From positions 13,765-77,764 of the forward strand of contig JAAFIG010000022.1 of assembly GCA_013298595.1 (NCBI GenBank): a stretch of DNA of 64,000 nucleotides, given 5' to 3'. This stretch comes from Deinococcales bacterium. Lineage in GTDB: Bacteria > Deinococcota > Deinococci > Deinococcales > JAAFIG01. The position numbers were made by a program, and so were the translations under genes. Under the pieces are notes generated by a model that was given only the letters and a program-made list of their open reading frames with translations, made no database searches and was not told where the DNA came from. Shown one piece after another: positions 1-8,343 of this stretch. Within the stretch, counting starts at the first letter, position 1. Every line of letters starts with the position of its first letter.

Positions 1-366
1 GAAACCACAGCATTAACTTGCCTCGAGCAACTTTCGGGTATACAGCAAATCGCAGCTCGGCTTGAATTGGCACGGTACGCTAAACAGATCAGCACCCTCG
101 AGCAATGCCGTATCGAAGCAGGACAAAACCGTTCGTATCAATTGCAAATGCAGTTACTTGAGTTGCGTTTAGCCAAATTGCAAAAACGCCGTTTTGATAC
201 CAGCCAATTACTGGTTTTACTCGAGGATGAACCACGCTTAGATAGCCTTCGGGCTTGGCAATTACTATCAAAAACCAAATCTGATACTTTTGCAGCTCGA
301 GCCAGTACTGCTCTTACCTTACAAGCCGAAGGTTTACCAAAGATCCTACGGCAGACACTCCTTTGA
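1..366 (+). CDS. 3' end of an unrecognised gene (partial)
   Basis: The frame is open from the first base and stops with TGA at 364-366, so the last 121 residues of a longer protein are seen. They are rich in Leu, Gln, Glu and Arg and look helical, with a coiled-coil-like stretch around visible residues 20-75 and a Leu-rich end. No domain is recognised. A TTG at 67 could start a 99-residue ORF, but no ribosome binding site precedes it and the frame continues upstream, so a run-in from outside the window is preferred. Four CTCGAG sites (22, 97, 220, 296) lie in it, as in neighbouring resident genes. Confidence 0.6.
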   Translation, partial: ETTALTCLEQLSGIQQIAARLELARYAKQISTLEQCRIEAGQNRSYQLQMQLLELRLAKLQKRRFDTSQLLVLLEDEPRLDSLRAWQLLSKTKSDTFAARASTALTLQAEGLPKILRQTLL

Positions 367-400
367 CGCTGTTTTGACGCACCCTAGTGCACAATAAACC

Positions 401-586
401 ATGGCAGCCGAACCACGCAGCAAACCCACAGATGAAAGCATCTATGTCCTCCGTGTTTGGTCGGATGGCACTGCTTACCGAGCCTCACTTGAAAATGTAC
501 TTTTACAACAAACCAAAGAATTTCAGAACGTTCAAGAACTCGAGGTTTTTCTCGAGGAGCGTATGGTCAGTAAAAGCGGCTCATAG
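401..586 (+). CDS. small hypothetical protein, 61 aa
   Basis: Begins at ATG 401 after a short gap and ends with TAG 584-586. The product is 61 residues, acidic in its second half, with an N-terminal motif ESIYVLRVWSDGTAYRASLE that looks like a compact beta-sheet domain followed by a helix (VQELEVFLEERM). No signal peptide or membrane segment. CACAAT (390-395) ends five bases before the ATG, fitting the leaderless promoters of this genome. It lies between the partial gene and a secreted peptidase. Function unknown; the codon pattern and two CTCGAG sites (539, 551) support a real gene. Confidence 0.6.
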   Translation: MAAEPRSKPTDESIYVLRVWSDGTAYRASLENVLLQQTKEFQNVQELEVFLEERMVSKSGS

Positions 587-628
587 CTCCGTCAAGATTT
601 TGTCAGAATTAAAGTGCACAATAGAGCT

Positions 629-1846
629 ATGAAAATGATTGTTGTTTTATTACTGGTTTTTTGCTCGAGTGCCTTTGCCAGCCCAGCCCAAGATTTACTC
701 AATCAGGCAGCTTATTTTGTGGCAGTTCGTTATAATGGTTTCTCCAGTGCCGATACCAGTAATTTGGCACAAAAATACCAACCCGATTTGGATATCGCTT
801 GTAAAGATCAACTCGAGACCTGTCCGTTTAGTGTGGCTGTGCCAATTGTACAAAAAATGCTGACCGAGCTTGGCGATGGTCATTCGTATTACTTAACACC
901 AAGCCAATACGCCGATCAATTACAACAAGCTCGGGGCTTGGGTAGCTCGAGTCCGCGTTTGGGTGTGATTACTGCCGATGTCAAAGATGGTTTTGATCGG
1001 TTAATTGCCGATGTCTGGGCTGGTTCAGCAGCCGATAAAGTTGGTTTAAAACGTGGTGATCGCATTACGGGCATCAATAATCAAAGCTCGAGTATTTTTG
1101 CCGAGAATTTCCGTACTGCCATTGGTAAAGAAGTGGCAACGGGTAAAGATGTGCTCTTGAATATTCGCCGCGCTGGTTTGCCACTCGAGATTCGGGTGCG
1201 TGGCAGCAGTGTGCGTTCGCCTTTACCAACCTATAAAAGTTTGAATGCAAAAACAGGGTATTTGCGTTTACCCATTTTTGATACCAATGGGCAAGTTGCC
1301 AGCACAGTCCATACTTTGTTACGACAACAAAAACCATTACCTGAACGCCTGATTATTGATGTTCGAGACAACCCAGGTGGGCTTGCCACCGAAATGATTG
1401 GCGCAGTTGGTGCTTTTGTTGAAAAAAGCGGTTTTATCCTCGAGACCAGAGATGGCAGCAGCCAAACCAGTGTTGAAAAAGGTACTGTTTCTATTTCATC
1501 CGTTAAACTCAATATTGTGCCACAACCAATACTCTATAAAGGCAAAGTGATTGTACTGATTAACCAGAATTCGTATAGCGGCGCAGAGTACTTTGCACAA
1601 CTGCTGCAAGACGCAGCTCGAGCCACCATTATTGGCGAAACCAGTGGAGGACTGGGCAACACCGCCACTATTCCCTTTGAATTACTCGATGGTAGCGCCA
1701 TTTTTATTACTATCTCGAAAAGTTTGCGTTTAACTGGCGGTTATTTACCTGCGGCTGTCACCCCAGATATTCTGGTAACCGATAATCTCGAGTTGCAAAG
1801 TCAAACAGGTAAAGATACTGTGCTCGAGCAAGCCTTAAACAGGTAA
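629..1846 (+). CDS. secreted S41 family peptidase (C-terminal processing protease type)
   Basis: 405 residues. The start is placed at ATG 629, which gives a typical signal peptide (MKMIVVLLLVFCSSAFAS); an upstream in-frame GTG at 614 would put charged residues before it. A PDZ-like segment lies at about residues 115-190 (AADKVGLKRGDRITGINN) and the S41 catalytic domain at about 195-390. The likely nucleophile is the Ser of NSYSGAEYFAQLL. The usual catalytic Lys of CtpA enzymes is not obvious: the equivalent region reads GETSGGLGN, as in tricorn/IRBP-like S41 members. Probably a periplasmic or exported serine protease. A 405-410 residue paralogue lies at 16791. Its 3' end overlaps the convergent DUF309 gene by 12 bases. 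CACAAT at 617-622 ends six bases before the start. Confidence 0.85.
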   Translation: MKMIVVLLLVFCSSAFASPAQDLLNQAAYFVAVRYNGFSSADTSNLAQKYQPDLDIACKDQLETCPFSVAVPIVQKMLTELGDGHSYYLTPSQYADQLQQARGLGSSSPRLGVITADVKDGFDRLIADVWAGSAADKVGLKRGDRITGINNQSSSIFAENFRTAIGKEVATGKDVLLNIRRAGLPLEIRVRGSSVRSPLPTYKSLNAKTGYLRLPIFDTNGQVASTVHTLLRQQKPLPERLIIDVRDNPGGLATEMIGAVGAFVEKSGFILETRDGSSQTSVEKGTVSISSVKLNIVPQPILYKGKVIVLINQNSYSGAEYFAQLLQDAARATIIGETSGGLGNTATIPFELLDGSAIFITISKSLRLTGGYLPAAVTPDILVTDNLELQSQTGKDTVLEQALNR

Positions 1847-2170
1847 TTGCGGTTGCAATAAATCATCCTCAAGTGCCGCCAGCACTTGTTGCTTGAGGGT
1901 CTCGAGCATAAAACCATCTAAGCTCGAGAAATCGTTGCCTTCGAGTTTACCCAGAGCTTTTTGGTAATTGCGTTGACCACCGTTTAGGTTGTTGTAATGA
2001 CGACGTTTATGAATAGCTGCCGCCAGTAAAATCAGCCCTTGGATATATCTGGCACTGGCTGTGTCCCCTTGGGCTTTAGCTGCATTCCACGGAATTTCCC
2101 AGACTTCATGGGCTTCCCAATATTCGCCTGCATTAAAAAGTTTAGCTCCCTCGAGTAATTCTGGACGCAT
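1835..2170 (-). CDS. DUF309 family protein
   Basis: 111 residues with the DUF309 signature near the N-terminus (AKLFNAGEYWEAHEVWE), followed by an Ala-rich helix (ILLAAAIHKRR). The family is small, helical and cytoplasmic; its biochemical role is unknown. The start ATG overlaps the stop of the upstream gene as TAATG at 2168-2172, so translation is probably coupled to the secreted protein encoded at 2170-2625. The 3' end overlaps the convergent S41 peptidase gene. Confidence 0.8.
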   Translation of the reverse strand: MRPELLEGAKLFNAGEYWEAHEVWEIPWNAAKAQGDTASARYIQGLILLAAAIHKRRHYNNLNGGQRNYQKALGKLEGNDFSSLDGFMLETLKQQVLAALEDDLLQPQLPV

Positions 2171-2625
2171 TAGGCTTTCTTTTTAGCTACTAAAAAAAAG
2201 ACTTTATCGGTACGGCGTACCACCAGTAACATCAAAAATTTATTGGTATCAAAATTTTGGTATTCCGAACGTGTCCGAATTTCACCTGTTGGTGCTGGTA
2301 GATTGATTCTGCCATTCTCGAAGTAACCCGCAGCAGCAAAACCATTGGCAAGGTTAGCAATATACGCATCGGCAAGTTTTGTCGCAATACCTTGTGCCAA
2401 ATAAAGCGTAAACCCTTCGTATTTATTTTTGTCGGCACCAAGAATATCAGCAAATTGATTGGTTAATTGCGGATTAATCACTTGAAAAGAACCTGTTGGT
2501 AAGCGCACCGAACTATCTAAACTGGCACTGATACTGGCAACTGTTAATAATTCAGCGGCTGTTTGGGCTACCACTGCTGCACTCGAGAACACCAATATGG
2601 CTGCAATCATTCGTAAGATTTTCAT
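2170..2625 (-). CDS. secreted hypothetical protein, 151 aa
   Basis: Starts with an N-terminal signal peptide (MKILRMIAAILVFSSAAVVAQ) and has no further membrane segment, so export is likely. The mature part of about 130 residues contains no motif I recognise; it ends KVFFLVAKKKA. The promoter is visible: TACACT ends six bases before the ATG and its last bases merge into a CTCGAG site (TACACTCGAGGC then ATG), a leaderless arrangement. It forms a two-gene unit with DUF309 through a TAATG overlap. Confidence 0.65.
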   Translation of the reverse strand: MKILRMIAAILVFSSAAVVAQTAAELLTVASISASLDSSVRLPTGSFQVINPQLTNQFADILGADKNKYEGFTLYLAQGIATKLADAYIANLANGFAAAGYFENGRINLPAPTGEIRTRSEYQNFDTNKFLMLLVVRRTDKVFFLVAKKKA

Positions 2626-2653
2626 GCCTCGAGTGTACGCCTCAAAACGGGTT

Positions 2654-3214
2654 TTAGCTGGTTATTTCTGACACTAATTTTTCAGGAGTCGCGTAACCTT
2701 GCACCCTCGAGTCGGCTGCAACTTCTAGGGCTGGCACAATCATTTGTGAATGCACCAAAGTCAGTGTTGGCACATCCACAGGTGCACCTTTGGCGGAAAA
2801 ACCAAAACCTTTAGAAAGCCTTGCCCCAGATACATCCAGTACAACACTGGCAATCACTGCCACTTCGACAGCCTCGAGTGACGTATTGATACCAAAAACC
2901 TGAAAATTTTCGATACGGGCAGCGGCTTTATCCACACCCTCGAGTTTCCAGTACGTATTTTTTTTAGTGCGATGCGGCACAATGAGTACATACCCAGCCT
3001 CGAGTAACATGCCCCGCAATGGCAGTAACACAGCTTCCATACCCACTAAAATAGTGGTGTGCCCAAGCAATAAGGGATGCTTGATTAAGTGCTTAGCAGC
3101 AGCTCGAGCACCCTTAAAATTAGGATTATGCCCATGTGGTGGCAATGGATAAGCCGCCGCATTTTGTCGGACAAGTTCAGACCAAATCTGTTCGCGTAAT
3201 TCACCAGCGGTCAT
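2654..3214 (-). CDS. 5-formyltetrahydrofolate cyclo-ligase family protein
   Basis: 186 residues. The family pattern is visible: an N-terminal helix with LREQIWSEL, the FKGARAAAKHL segment, the LLPLRGMLLEAGYVLIVP core, then VEVAVIASVVLDVSGARLSKGFGF, which corresponds to the conserved V(A)VD-G-R-GKG-GY region of 5-FCL proteins, and a late TLVHSQMIV. True 5-FCL converts 5-formyl-THF to methenyl-THF using ATP; this version is divergent and could be one of the 5-FCL-like proteins without proven activity. It is divergent from holA, the two starts being 50 bases apart. TAGGCT sits six bases before the ATG on the minus strand. Confidence 0.65.
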   Translation of the reverse strand: MTAGELREQIWSELVRQNAAAYPLPPHGHNPNFKGARAAAKHLIKHPLLLGHTTILVGMEAVLLPLRGMLLEAGYVLIVPHRTKKNTYWKLEGVDKAAARIENFQVFGINTSLEAVEVAVIASVVLDVSGARLSKGFGFSAKGAPVDVPTLTLVHSQMIVPALEVAADSRVQGYATPEKLVSEITS

Positions 3215-3230
3215 GGGTATAGCCTAGCAT

Positions 3231-3258
3231 TTGTATCTTTGCAACAAAGCCGTATACT
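3231..3258 (+). promoter_or_regulatory. leaderless promoter of holA
   Basis: TTGTAT (3231-3236), a 16-base spacer and TATACT (3253-3258) stand exactly six bases before GTG 3265. Transcription would begin at or next to the start codon. The opposing promoter of the 2654-3214 gene overlaps this region. Confidence 0.6.
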
Positions 3259-3264
3259 TTGCCT

Positions 3265-4212
3265 GTGACACTGGCTTTGGTTGGCAATGCTTTTTTGATT
3301 CACGAGGTAGCCAGAAGCTATCTGGTGCAACAACAATTAAATCCTCGAGATGTGCCTTGGCTGGATGATGAAGTTTCGGTTCAAAGTATCGAACCGCATT
3401 TACAAGGTGGTTTGTTTGGCGCGGCATCTTTAGTAGTAGACATTTCTAGCACCAAGGAAGCCAAAGCCATTGCCGAGGCATTGGGGTCTGCACCTGAAGC
3501 CATTGCTGTTTTACTGGATGCAGAAAATTGGAACAGTACCGAAGCGAGTAGCGAAGTGATGCGAAAGAAAAAAGCCCAAGAATCTCGAGTGAAACAATAC
3601 GAGAAACTAGGGTTTACAGTGCAAAACCATGCCACACCAACCAAAGGGGCTTTGATTGCTTGGGTGGCTGAACGTGCTAAGCGCTTAAAACTAGCCGTAG
3701 AACGCGATGTACCCAAATTATTAGCCGATACTTTTCCAGATGATCTTGCCAGTATTGCCAGCGAACTCGAGAAACTGTCTTTACTTGATACCAAACTTGA
3801 TGCTGCAACAGTGGCAAAAGTGGTTAATGCAGTTCAACCCACCACCATGTTTGCAGTGACAGATGCACTGGTCGCCAAAAAGCCACGTGAAGCTTGGGAT
3901 CACCTCGAGCGATTACTCAACAGCAACGAAGACCCTTTTAAGTTACTTGGTGCATTGCAAGGGCATTATCAATTGCTGGCTCGAGCCTTTGCTCTTTCGC
4001 AACGCGATGGAATAGTGAACAGCAAAGAAGCCGCTAAGATATTATCAGTACACGAATTTCGTGCTCAAAAAGCCCTCGAAGCCACCAGACGATACAAAGA
4101 AAGCACCATTCGCCGCGAAATGCGTTTGTTACTCGAGGCAGATGCTGGTATGAAAAGCGGACTTGAAGCCAATTTAACCTTGGAGCGTTTGATTCTCGAG
4201 TTATGTATTTAA
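3265..4212 (+). CDS. holA: DNA polymerase III subunit delta
   Basis: 315 residues from GTG 3265. The start is chosen because TATACT ends six bases upstream; a TTG at 3259 in frame would lie inside the promoter spacing. The delta pattern is recognisable: an N-terminal nucleotide-binding-like fold (LALVGNAFLIHEVARSYL), a middle segment with LLADTFPDDLASIASELEKLSLL typical of HolA, and the C-terminal helical collar domain (DPFKLLGALQGHYQLLARA). Delta opens the sliding clamp as part of the clamp loader. No other replisome gene is adjacent. It converges on the DoxX-like gene with a four-base overlap. Confidence 0.85.
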   Translation: MTLALVGNAFLIHEVARSYLVQQQLNPRDVPWLDDEVSVQSIEPHLQGGLFGAASLVVDISSTKEAKAIAEALGSAPEAIAVLLDAENWNSTEASSEVMRKKKAQESRVKQYEKLGFTVQNHATPTKGALIAWVAERAKRLKLAVERDVPKLLADTFPDDLASIASELEKLSLLDTKLDAATVAKVVNAVQPTTMFAVTDALVAKKPREAWDHLERLLNSNEDPFKLLGALQGHYQLLARAFALSQRDGIVNSKEAAKILSVHEFRAQKALEATRRYKESTIRREMRLLLEADAGMKSGLEANLTLERLILELCI

Positions 4213-5243
4213 ACTGTTTTTTCTTGAATAGGCATTGGACCTTCGCGCATACCTCGTAACCATAATTCGGTATTTTGCGTAGAGTTTTCCCAGATCAGTA
4301 AAACCGCCATTGTGCCATAAATAGGTAGGTGCCCAATCAACTCTGTCCAATCAAAAATGGTCAATGTTAAATTGAGTGGAAACCAAGCAATAACGATAAT
4401 TTCTCGAGTAAAAACATTGGCAACCAAAGCTAAACCAACCAGTAATTCGACACTACCTGCCAGACGAATAAAAATTTCATCTGGAATGGGGAAACCAAGA
4501 CCAGCCGTAAAATTTAATGGTTGCTGCCCAAGGAAAGCTGTGGCAAGGCTTGGATTCCCAAGTTTTTCGCTAAAAGCCGCTGCCATTAAACCCAATCCAA
4601 CCCCAATCCGTAAAGCACTGACGGCATAGCGCATCAGGGTAACGCTTGGCTCGAGTTTAGGAAAAATCAGGCGGTCTATGGCAATTGGTCCACGTCCTGC
4701 TAGGTAGAAAAACCCAGCAAAGCCAAGCACATGGGCATTATCGAGCGCAGCTTCAAGACCAATAAAAGCAATGCTGACAACCCAAAGCCAAGCCAGTACA
4801 ACTGCGGCGGCTCGAGCAAATCCACCATAAAAAAGTGCAAGTGCAATACCGGCTTGTAATAATCCAATCAGGTATGCCCATACTCCTGGTAGTTTAAGTT
4901 CGGGGGCGAACATATTGCCTTGTACACTGGCAACAAAAAGCGGCACAGCAAAATGCACAGCTAAGATAATTGGCACCACACCATACAATGCCATACGGCG
5001 TTGTGGTTGTGCACCAAACCATTCCAGTGTTGGTAAAAAACCACGCTTGTTGCGTTGTTTTTGCCAGAAGCCAAGCACTAAAACCAGCAATACCACGGCA
5101 CCCGCAAAACCCAGTGTGAGTGGTGAAAATACAGCCTTCCAATCGAAAGGCGGGCGTTCACCTGTGTAAAACCATTTGACATGAGCCTCGGCGGGACTCG
5201 AGAGGAGGAGTAATGCGGGTAAGCAGTAAAGCAACCTAAGCAT
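4209..5243 (-). CDS. DoxX-like integral membrane protein
   Basis: 344 residues from ATG 5243, giving a signal-like first helix (MLRLLYCLPALLLLSSPAEA). About eight further hydrophobic helices follow; the part from about residue 190 (SALRIGVGLGLMAAAFSEKLGNP) resembles DoxX/SURF4-type domains, with the typical E-L(V)-G-L-A-L helix at about 265. Function of such proteins is uncertain; they sit in the cytoplasmic membrane and have been linked to redox or oxidative stress. TATTAT ends six bases before the start on the minus strand. A longer start 10 codons upstream is possible but breaks the signal sequence. Confidence 0.7.
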   Translation of the reverse strand: MLRLLYCLPALLLLSSPAEAHVKWFYTGERPPFDWKAVFSPLTLGFAGAVVLLVLVLGFWQKQRNKRGFLPTLEWFGAQPQRRMALYGVVPIILAVHFAVPLFVASVQGNMFAPELKLPGVWAYLIGLLQAGIALALFYGGFARAAAVVLAWLWVVSIAFIGLEAALDNAHVLGFAGFFYLAGRGPIAIDRLIFPKLEPSVTLMRYAVSALRIGVGLGLMAAAFSEKLGNPSLATAFLGQQPLNFTAGLGFPIPDEIFIRLAGSVELLVGLALVANVFTREIIVIAWFPLNLTLTIFDWTELIGHLPIYGTMAVLLIWENSTQNTELWLRGMREGPMPIQEKTV

Positions 5244-5301
5244 GTGAAAATAATAGCAAGCGACTCGAGGCAAGATGTCCCAGAGCCAAAAAATCTCAAC
5301 T

Positions 5302-6012
5302 TTACTTATGAATCTCGAGTTCTAATTTGATATTGCCGCGTCTGGTTTCGCCTTCAATCCGCTTAAACTCAATCCGACCCAAACCCTCAGCCGACAAAGT
5401 ATCACCAGCCCGCACACCCGTACTCGAGGTAGCAATATTGCCATTAACCCGCACTTTTTTACCTTCAATACCCGCTTGGAAGTACGCCCGCGAAACACCA
5501 AAACCTTTAGCCCCCACCACATCCAAACGCAAACTTGGCACAACCACACTACGGGTTTTTATACCACGCTCGAGCAACTTGCCTTCGGCTGCCACAAAAC
5601 GCACAGGCAACGTTCGACCTTGCAAAACCAATTCGGTCATCGCCTCGAGTTGCTTAGCCATTTTTTGCGTCGTCGCCAGCAAAAAATCGTTACGATCAGC
5701 TCGGATATCACCCAACACTTCTGCAGGTAATGCCAATGCCACCCGCACATCCTCGGCATCCACATCCAAAGAAACATCCGCCTCGAGCCGCAAAACCCGC
5801 ACAGGATCATCCACATTGGGAATATGCTCTGGATACAAGGTATAAATCACACGATTTGCATCCGAAAAACCACCATGCGCCGCAAAACGCACACCATCGG
5901 CTGCTAACGCCCGACGATCCAAATCTGTACCTTCAAGAAAACCTGTGCGAATCACTCGACCACCACGTGCTTGTTGCACCAAGGCACGGGTATCAATCGG
6001 GGTGGCACTCAT
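5302..6012 (-). CDS. YlmH-like S4-domain RNA-binding protein
   Basis: 236 residues. The C-terminal S4 domain is clear (VVVPSLRLDVVGAKGFGVSR ... GKKVRVNGNIA ... GLGRIEFKRIEGETRRGN). The N-terminal half contains YTLYPEHIPNVDDPVRVLRL, wording I associate with Deinococcus members of the YlmH family. YlmH proteins bind RNA and act on ribosomes or in cell-division clusters of Gram-positives; the precise role here is not known. TAAACT ends six bases before ATG 6012, another leaderless start. This gene is the best single pointer to Deinococcota. Confidence 0.85.
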   Translation of the reverse strand: MSATPIDTRALVQQARGGRVIRTGFLEGTDLDRRALAADGVRFAAHGGFSDANRVIYTLYPEHIPNVDDPVRVLRLEADVSLDVDAEDVRVALALPAEVLGDIRADRNDFLLATTQKMAKQLEAMTELVLQGRTLPVRFVAAEGKLLERGIKTRSVVVPSLRLDVVGAKGFGVSRAYFQAGIEGKKVRVNGNIATSSTGVRAGDTLSAEGLGRIEFKRIEGETRRGNIKLELEIHK

Positions 6013-6102
6013 ACACGGAGTTTAACTCGAGATGAGCAGGACAAGCAAGAATAAAAAAGTATCAAGCTAAAACCACTCACTTGATACGCAAAAGATTGTT
6101 GA

Positions 6103-6660
6103 TTAACGACCAAAAAACGCAGTGAAACTGGTTTTTGCAATTGCATTACCATTGATATTAAAACCCACAAAAGCTTGCGAAGCATTGCTTGGCAACTCGA
6201 GTTTTTCCGTACCCAAAGCGTACAATGTAAATGTATACCGATGTGGTTTTTCGCCGCTTGGTGGACAAGGTCCACCATAACTGGCAGAGCCAAAACTGGT
6301 TGTAGCTTGAACCGCACCAGCAGGTAAGGTTTTACTGTTCTCCAGTCCCGCATTTTTCTCGAGTTGCGTGGTGCTGGCTGGAATGTTGTAAACAATCCAG
6401 TGGGTAAAGCCACCAACGCCGGTTTGAGCATCCGAGTCATGCAGTATCAGTGCAAAGCTTTTTGTACCAGCAGGTGTGCCGCGCCAAGTTAAAGCAGGTG
6501 AAATATTTTTGCCAGTGCAACCAAAACTGTTAAAAACGTGCTCGAGTTTGATGGTTGAACCAGCCGCAATATCAGGACTTTGCAATGTAAATACAGTACT
6601 TTGAGCAAAAGCGGCAACCGTTAAAGCAAGCATGACCATCAGAGCAACAATTTTTTTCAT
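6103..6660 (-). CDS. YbhB/YbcL family (PEBP, Raf kinase inhibitor-like) exported protein
   Basis: 185 residues from ATG 6660, preceded by a good GGAGG four bases upstream and starting with a signal peptide (MKKIVALMVMLALTVAAFAQ). PEBP hallmarks are seen: SPALTWRGTPAGTKSFALI, the acidic HDSDAQ segment, GFTHWIVYNIP, and YGGPCPPSGEKPHRYTFTLYAL. The fold binds anionic ligands such as phosphate groups; the bacterial role is unclear. It follows the DJ-1-like gene on the same strand with 36 bases between them, so the two may be co-transcribed under the same LysR control. Confidence 0.9.
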   Translation of the reverse strand: MKKIVALMVMLALTVAAFAQSTVFTLQSPDIAAGSTIKLEHVFNSFGCTGKNISPALTWRGTPAGTKSFALILHDSDAQTGVGGFTHWIVYNIPASTTQLEKNAGLENSKTLPAGAVQATTSFGSASYGGPCPPSGEKPHRYTFTLYALGTEKLELPSNASQAFVGFNINGNAIAKTSFTAFFGR

Positions 6661-6696
6661 AAAACCTCCAAAGAATTCTTCTAACAACCCCAAGTA

Positions 6697-7359
6697 TTAA
6701 GCCTCGAGCATGGCAACAACCGCCTCAGCGACACCTCGAGCCGAAGCTGGGTTTTGTCCAGTAATTAAGCGCTCAGAAATTTGCACATTGGCTTGGAAAT
6801 TATCTGTAGCCACATGTTTAGCACCACGCTCCAACAAGGCTGACTCGAGTAAAAATGGCACAGTATTGGTTAAACCCACCGAGGCTTCTTCGGCATTGGT
6901 AAAAGCTGCCACTTGCTTGTTTGCCACCAAGTACTCGCCATTCTCGAGCCGAATGTTGATCAGCGCGGCTGGTCCATGACAGACAGCAGCCACCACACCA
7001 CCAGCATCGTAAATCTTGGCTGCTACACTCGAAAGGGCTGTGTTATTAGGAAAATCCCACATGGTGCCGTGTCCACCAACATAAAAAATGGCAGCGTAAT
7101 CCTTAGGATTAATCTGCTCGGCAGGTAGACTATTTTCGAGTTTAATTTTGTTTTGCTCGAGAAATGCGACATGCTCTGGGTTATCGGCTTTGAAACCATC
7201 CACGGGTGGTACGCCACCTTTAGGGCTGGCAAAATCAATTTTGTACCCTTGAGCAGCAAATACTTGAAATGGATGTATCGCTTCGGGCAGGTAATACCCT
7301 GTTTTTCGTAAGCCACCAAGGTCATCATGACTGGTCAGCACCATCAAAATCTTTTTCAT
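6697..7359 (-). CDS. DJ-1/PfpI type 1 glutamine amidotransferase-like protein (Hsp31-like)
   Basis: 220 residues from ATG 7359, with AGGAG upstream. The nucleophile elbow AAVCHGPAAL holds the catalytic Cys; the Glu/acid and the late TGQNPASARGVAEAV segment are as in Hsp31/glyoxalase III-like proteins. Members degrade methylglyoxal or repair glycated molecules; which applies cannot be told. A LysR regulator is transcribed divergently from the adjacent 95-base gap, a common arrangement for regulator and target, suggesting stress- or electrophile-induced expression. Confidence 0.85.
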   Translation of the reverse strand: MKKILMVLTSHDDLGGLRKTGYYLPEAIHPFQVFAAQGYKIDFASPKGGVPPVDGFKADNPEHVAFLEQNKIKLENSLPAEQINPKDYAAIFYVGGHGTMWDFPNNTALSSVAAKIYDAGGVVAAVCHGPAALINIRLENGEYLVANKQVAAFTNAEEASVGLTNTVPFLLESALLERGAKHVATDNFQANVQISERLITGQNPASARGVAEAVVAMLEA

Positions 7360-7441
7360 AGAACTCCTTGCACTCATCTCGAGGCACAATCAGATTAGGT
7401 GGTTTTTTGCCATAAAACAAATAGTTTAATTGCATATCAGC

Positions 7442-7447
7442 TATAAT
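7442..7447 (+). promoter_or_regulatory. -10 box of the LysR gene
   Basis: TATAAT stands seven bases before ATG 7455, with no room for a ribosome binding site. The 95-base divergent gap 7360-7454 also has to hold the LysR operator for the DJ-1-like gene; AT-rich ATAGTTTAATTGCATATCAG just upstream is the likely binding stretch. Confidence 0.6.
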
Positions 7448-7454
7448 TTTTATT

Positions 7455-8342
7455 ATGGATAATCTCAATCAACTTCGTACATTTCTAGCTGTGTACCAAA
7501 ACAATTCGATTTCCAAAGCTGCCGAACAATTACACATCACGCAACCTGCGGCTACTAAGCAATTACAACAACTCGAGGCGCGTTTAGCTCGGCAATTATT
7601 TGCCAGAGTCGCTCGAGGCGTGCTGCCAACCCCAGCCGCCCATGAATTAGCCAGACAAGTTGGTGTGCATCTCGAGGCACTAGATAACGTGACCAATGCC
7701 ATGAAATTAGGCACGAAAAACCTCACTGGAACTGTTTTTCTTGGTGGACCCGCCGAGTTCATTGGTGAGAAAATCCTGCCGAGTCTCAAAGCCTTACCCG
7801 AGCAACAAATTCAAATTCGGGTACAACTCGAGCAACCCGAAAATCTGAAAAGCGCGTTACTGGCTGGTACCTTAGACTTAGCCGTTTTTACCGTGCGGCG
7901 CAGTGATAGTAAACTTGAGAGTGCAGCCCTGTACCAAGAAGAACTTGTTTTGGTCGGCAGCCGATTCTGGGCAGAACGCTTACCCAAACAACAGATCAAT
8001 GCTGCCATGCTCGAGCAAGTGCCATTGCTGGCATACGCCGAGGATTTACCAATGCTACGGCGTTACTGGCGCAAAGTTTTTAATACTACACCGAAAGTCA
8101 GTGCCGCCCTTGTGATACCTGATTTACACGCCCTCGAGCATGCCGTAGTTGCAGGGTATGGAATAACCGTTTTACCACGTTACTTGGTTGAAAAAAACCT
8201 TTCTACCAGTGCATTAGTCGAGTTAGTGATACCAAATCAAGCCCCGACTAATCAATTGTATTTAGGTTGGCGTTCCAACAAATTGCAAGCTCGAGTAATT
8301 TTTGTCAGAGATACCCTGCTTCGAGCCTCGAGTATCTGGTGA
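7455..8342 (+). CDS. LysR family transcriptional regulator
   Basis: 295 residues. The N-terminal winged helix (MDNLNQLRTFLAVYQNNSISKAAEQLHITQPAATKQLQQLEARL is the region, residues 1-45) is canonical; the rest is the periplasmic-binding-like effector domain, ending with the LVELVIP/LGWRSNK strand pattern. It is divergent from the DJ-1/PfpI gene, which it probably regulates. Leaderless start at ATG 7455. Effector unknown. Confidence 0.9.
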   Translation: MDNLNQLRTFLAVYQNNSISKAAEQLHITQPAATKQLQQLEARLARQLFARVARGVLPTPAAHELARQVGVHLEALDNVTNAMKLGTKNLTGTVFLGGPAEFIGEKILPSLKALPEQQIQIRVQLEQPENLKSALLAGTLDLAVFTVRRSDSKLESAALYQEELVLVGSRFWAERLPKQQINAAMLEQVPLLAYAEDLPMLRRYWRKVFNTTPKVSAALVIPDLHALEHAVVAGYGITVLPRYLVEKNLSTSALVELVIPNQAPTNQLYLGWRSNKLQARVIFVRDTLLRASSIW

Positions 8343-8343
8343 T

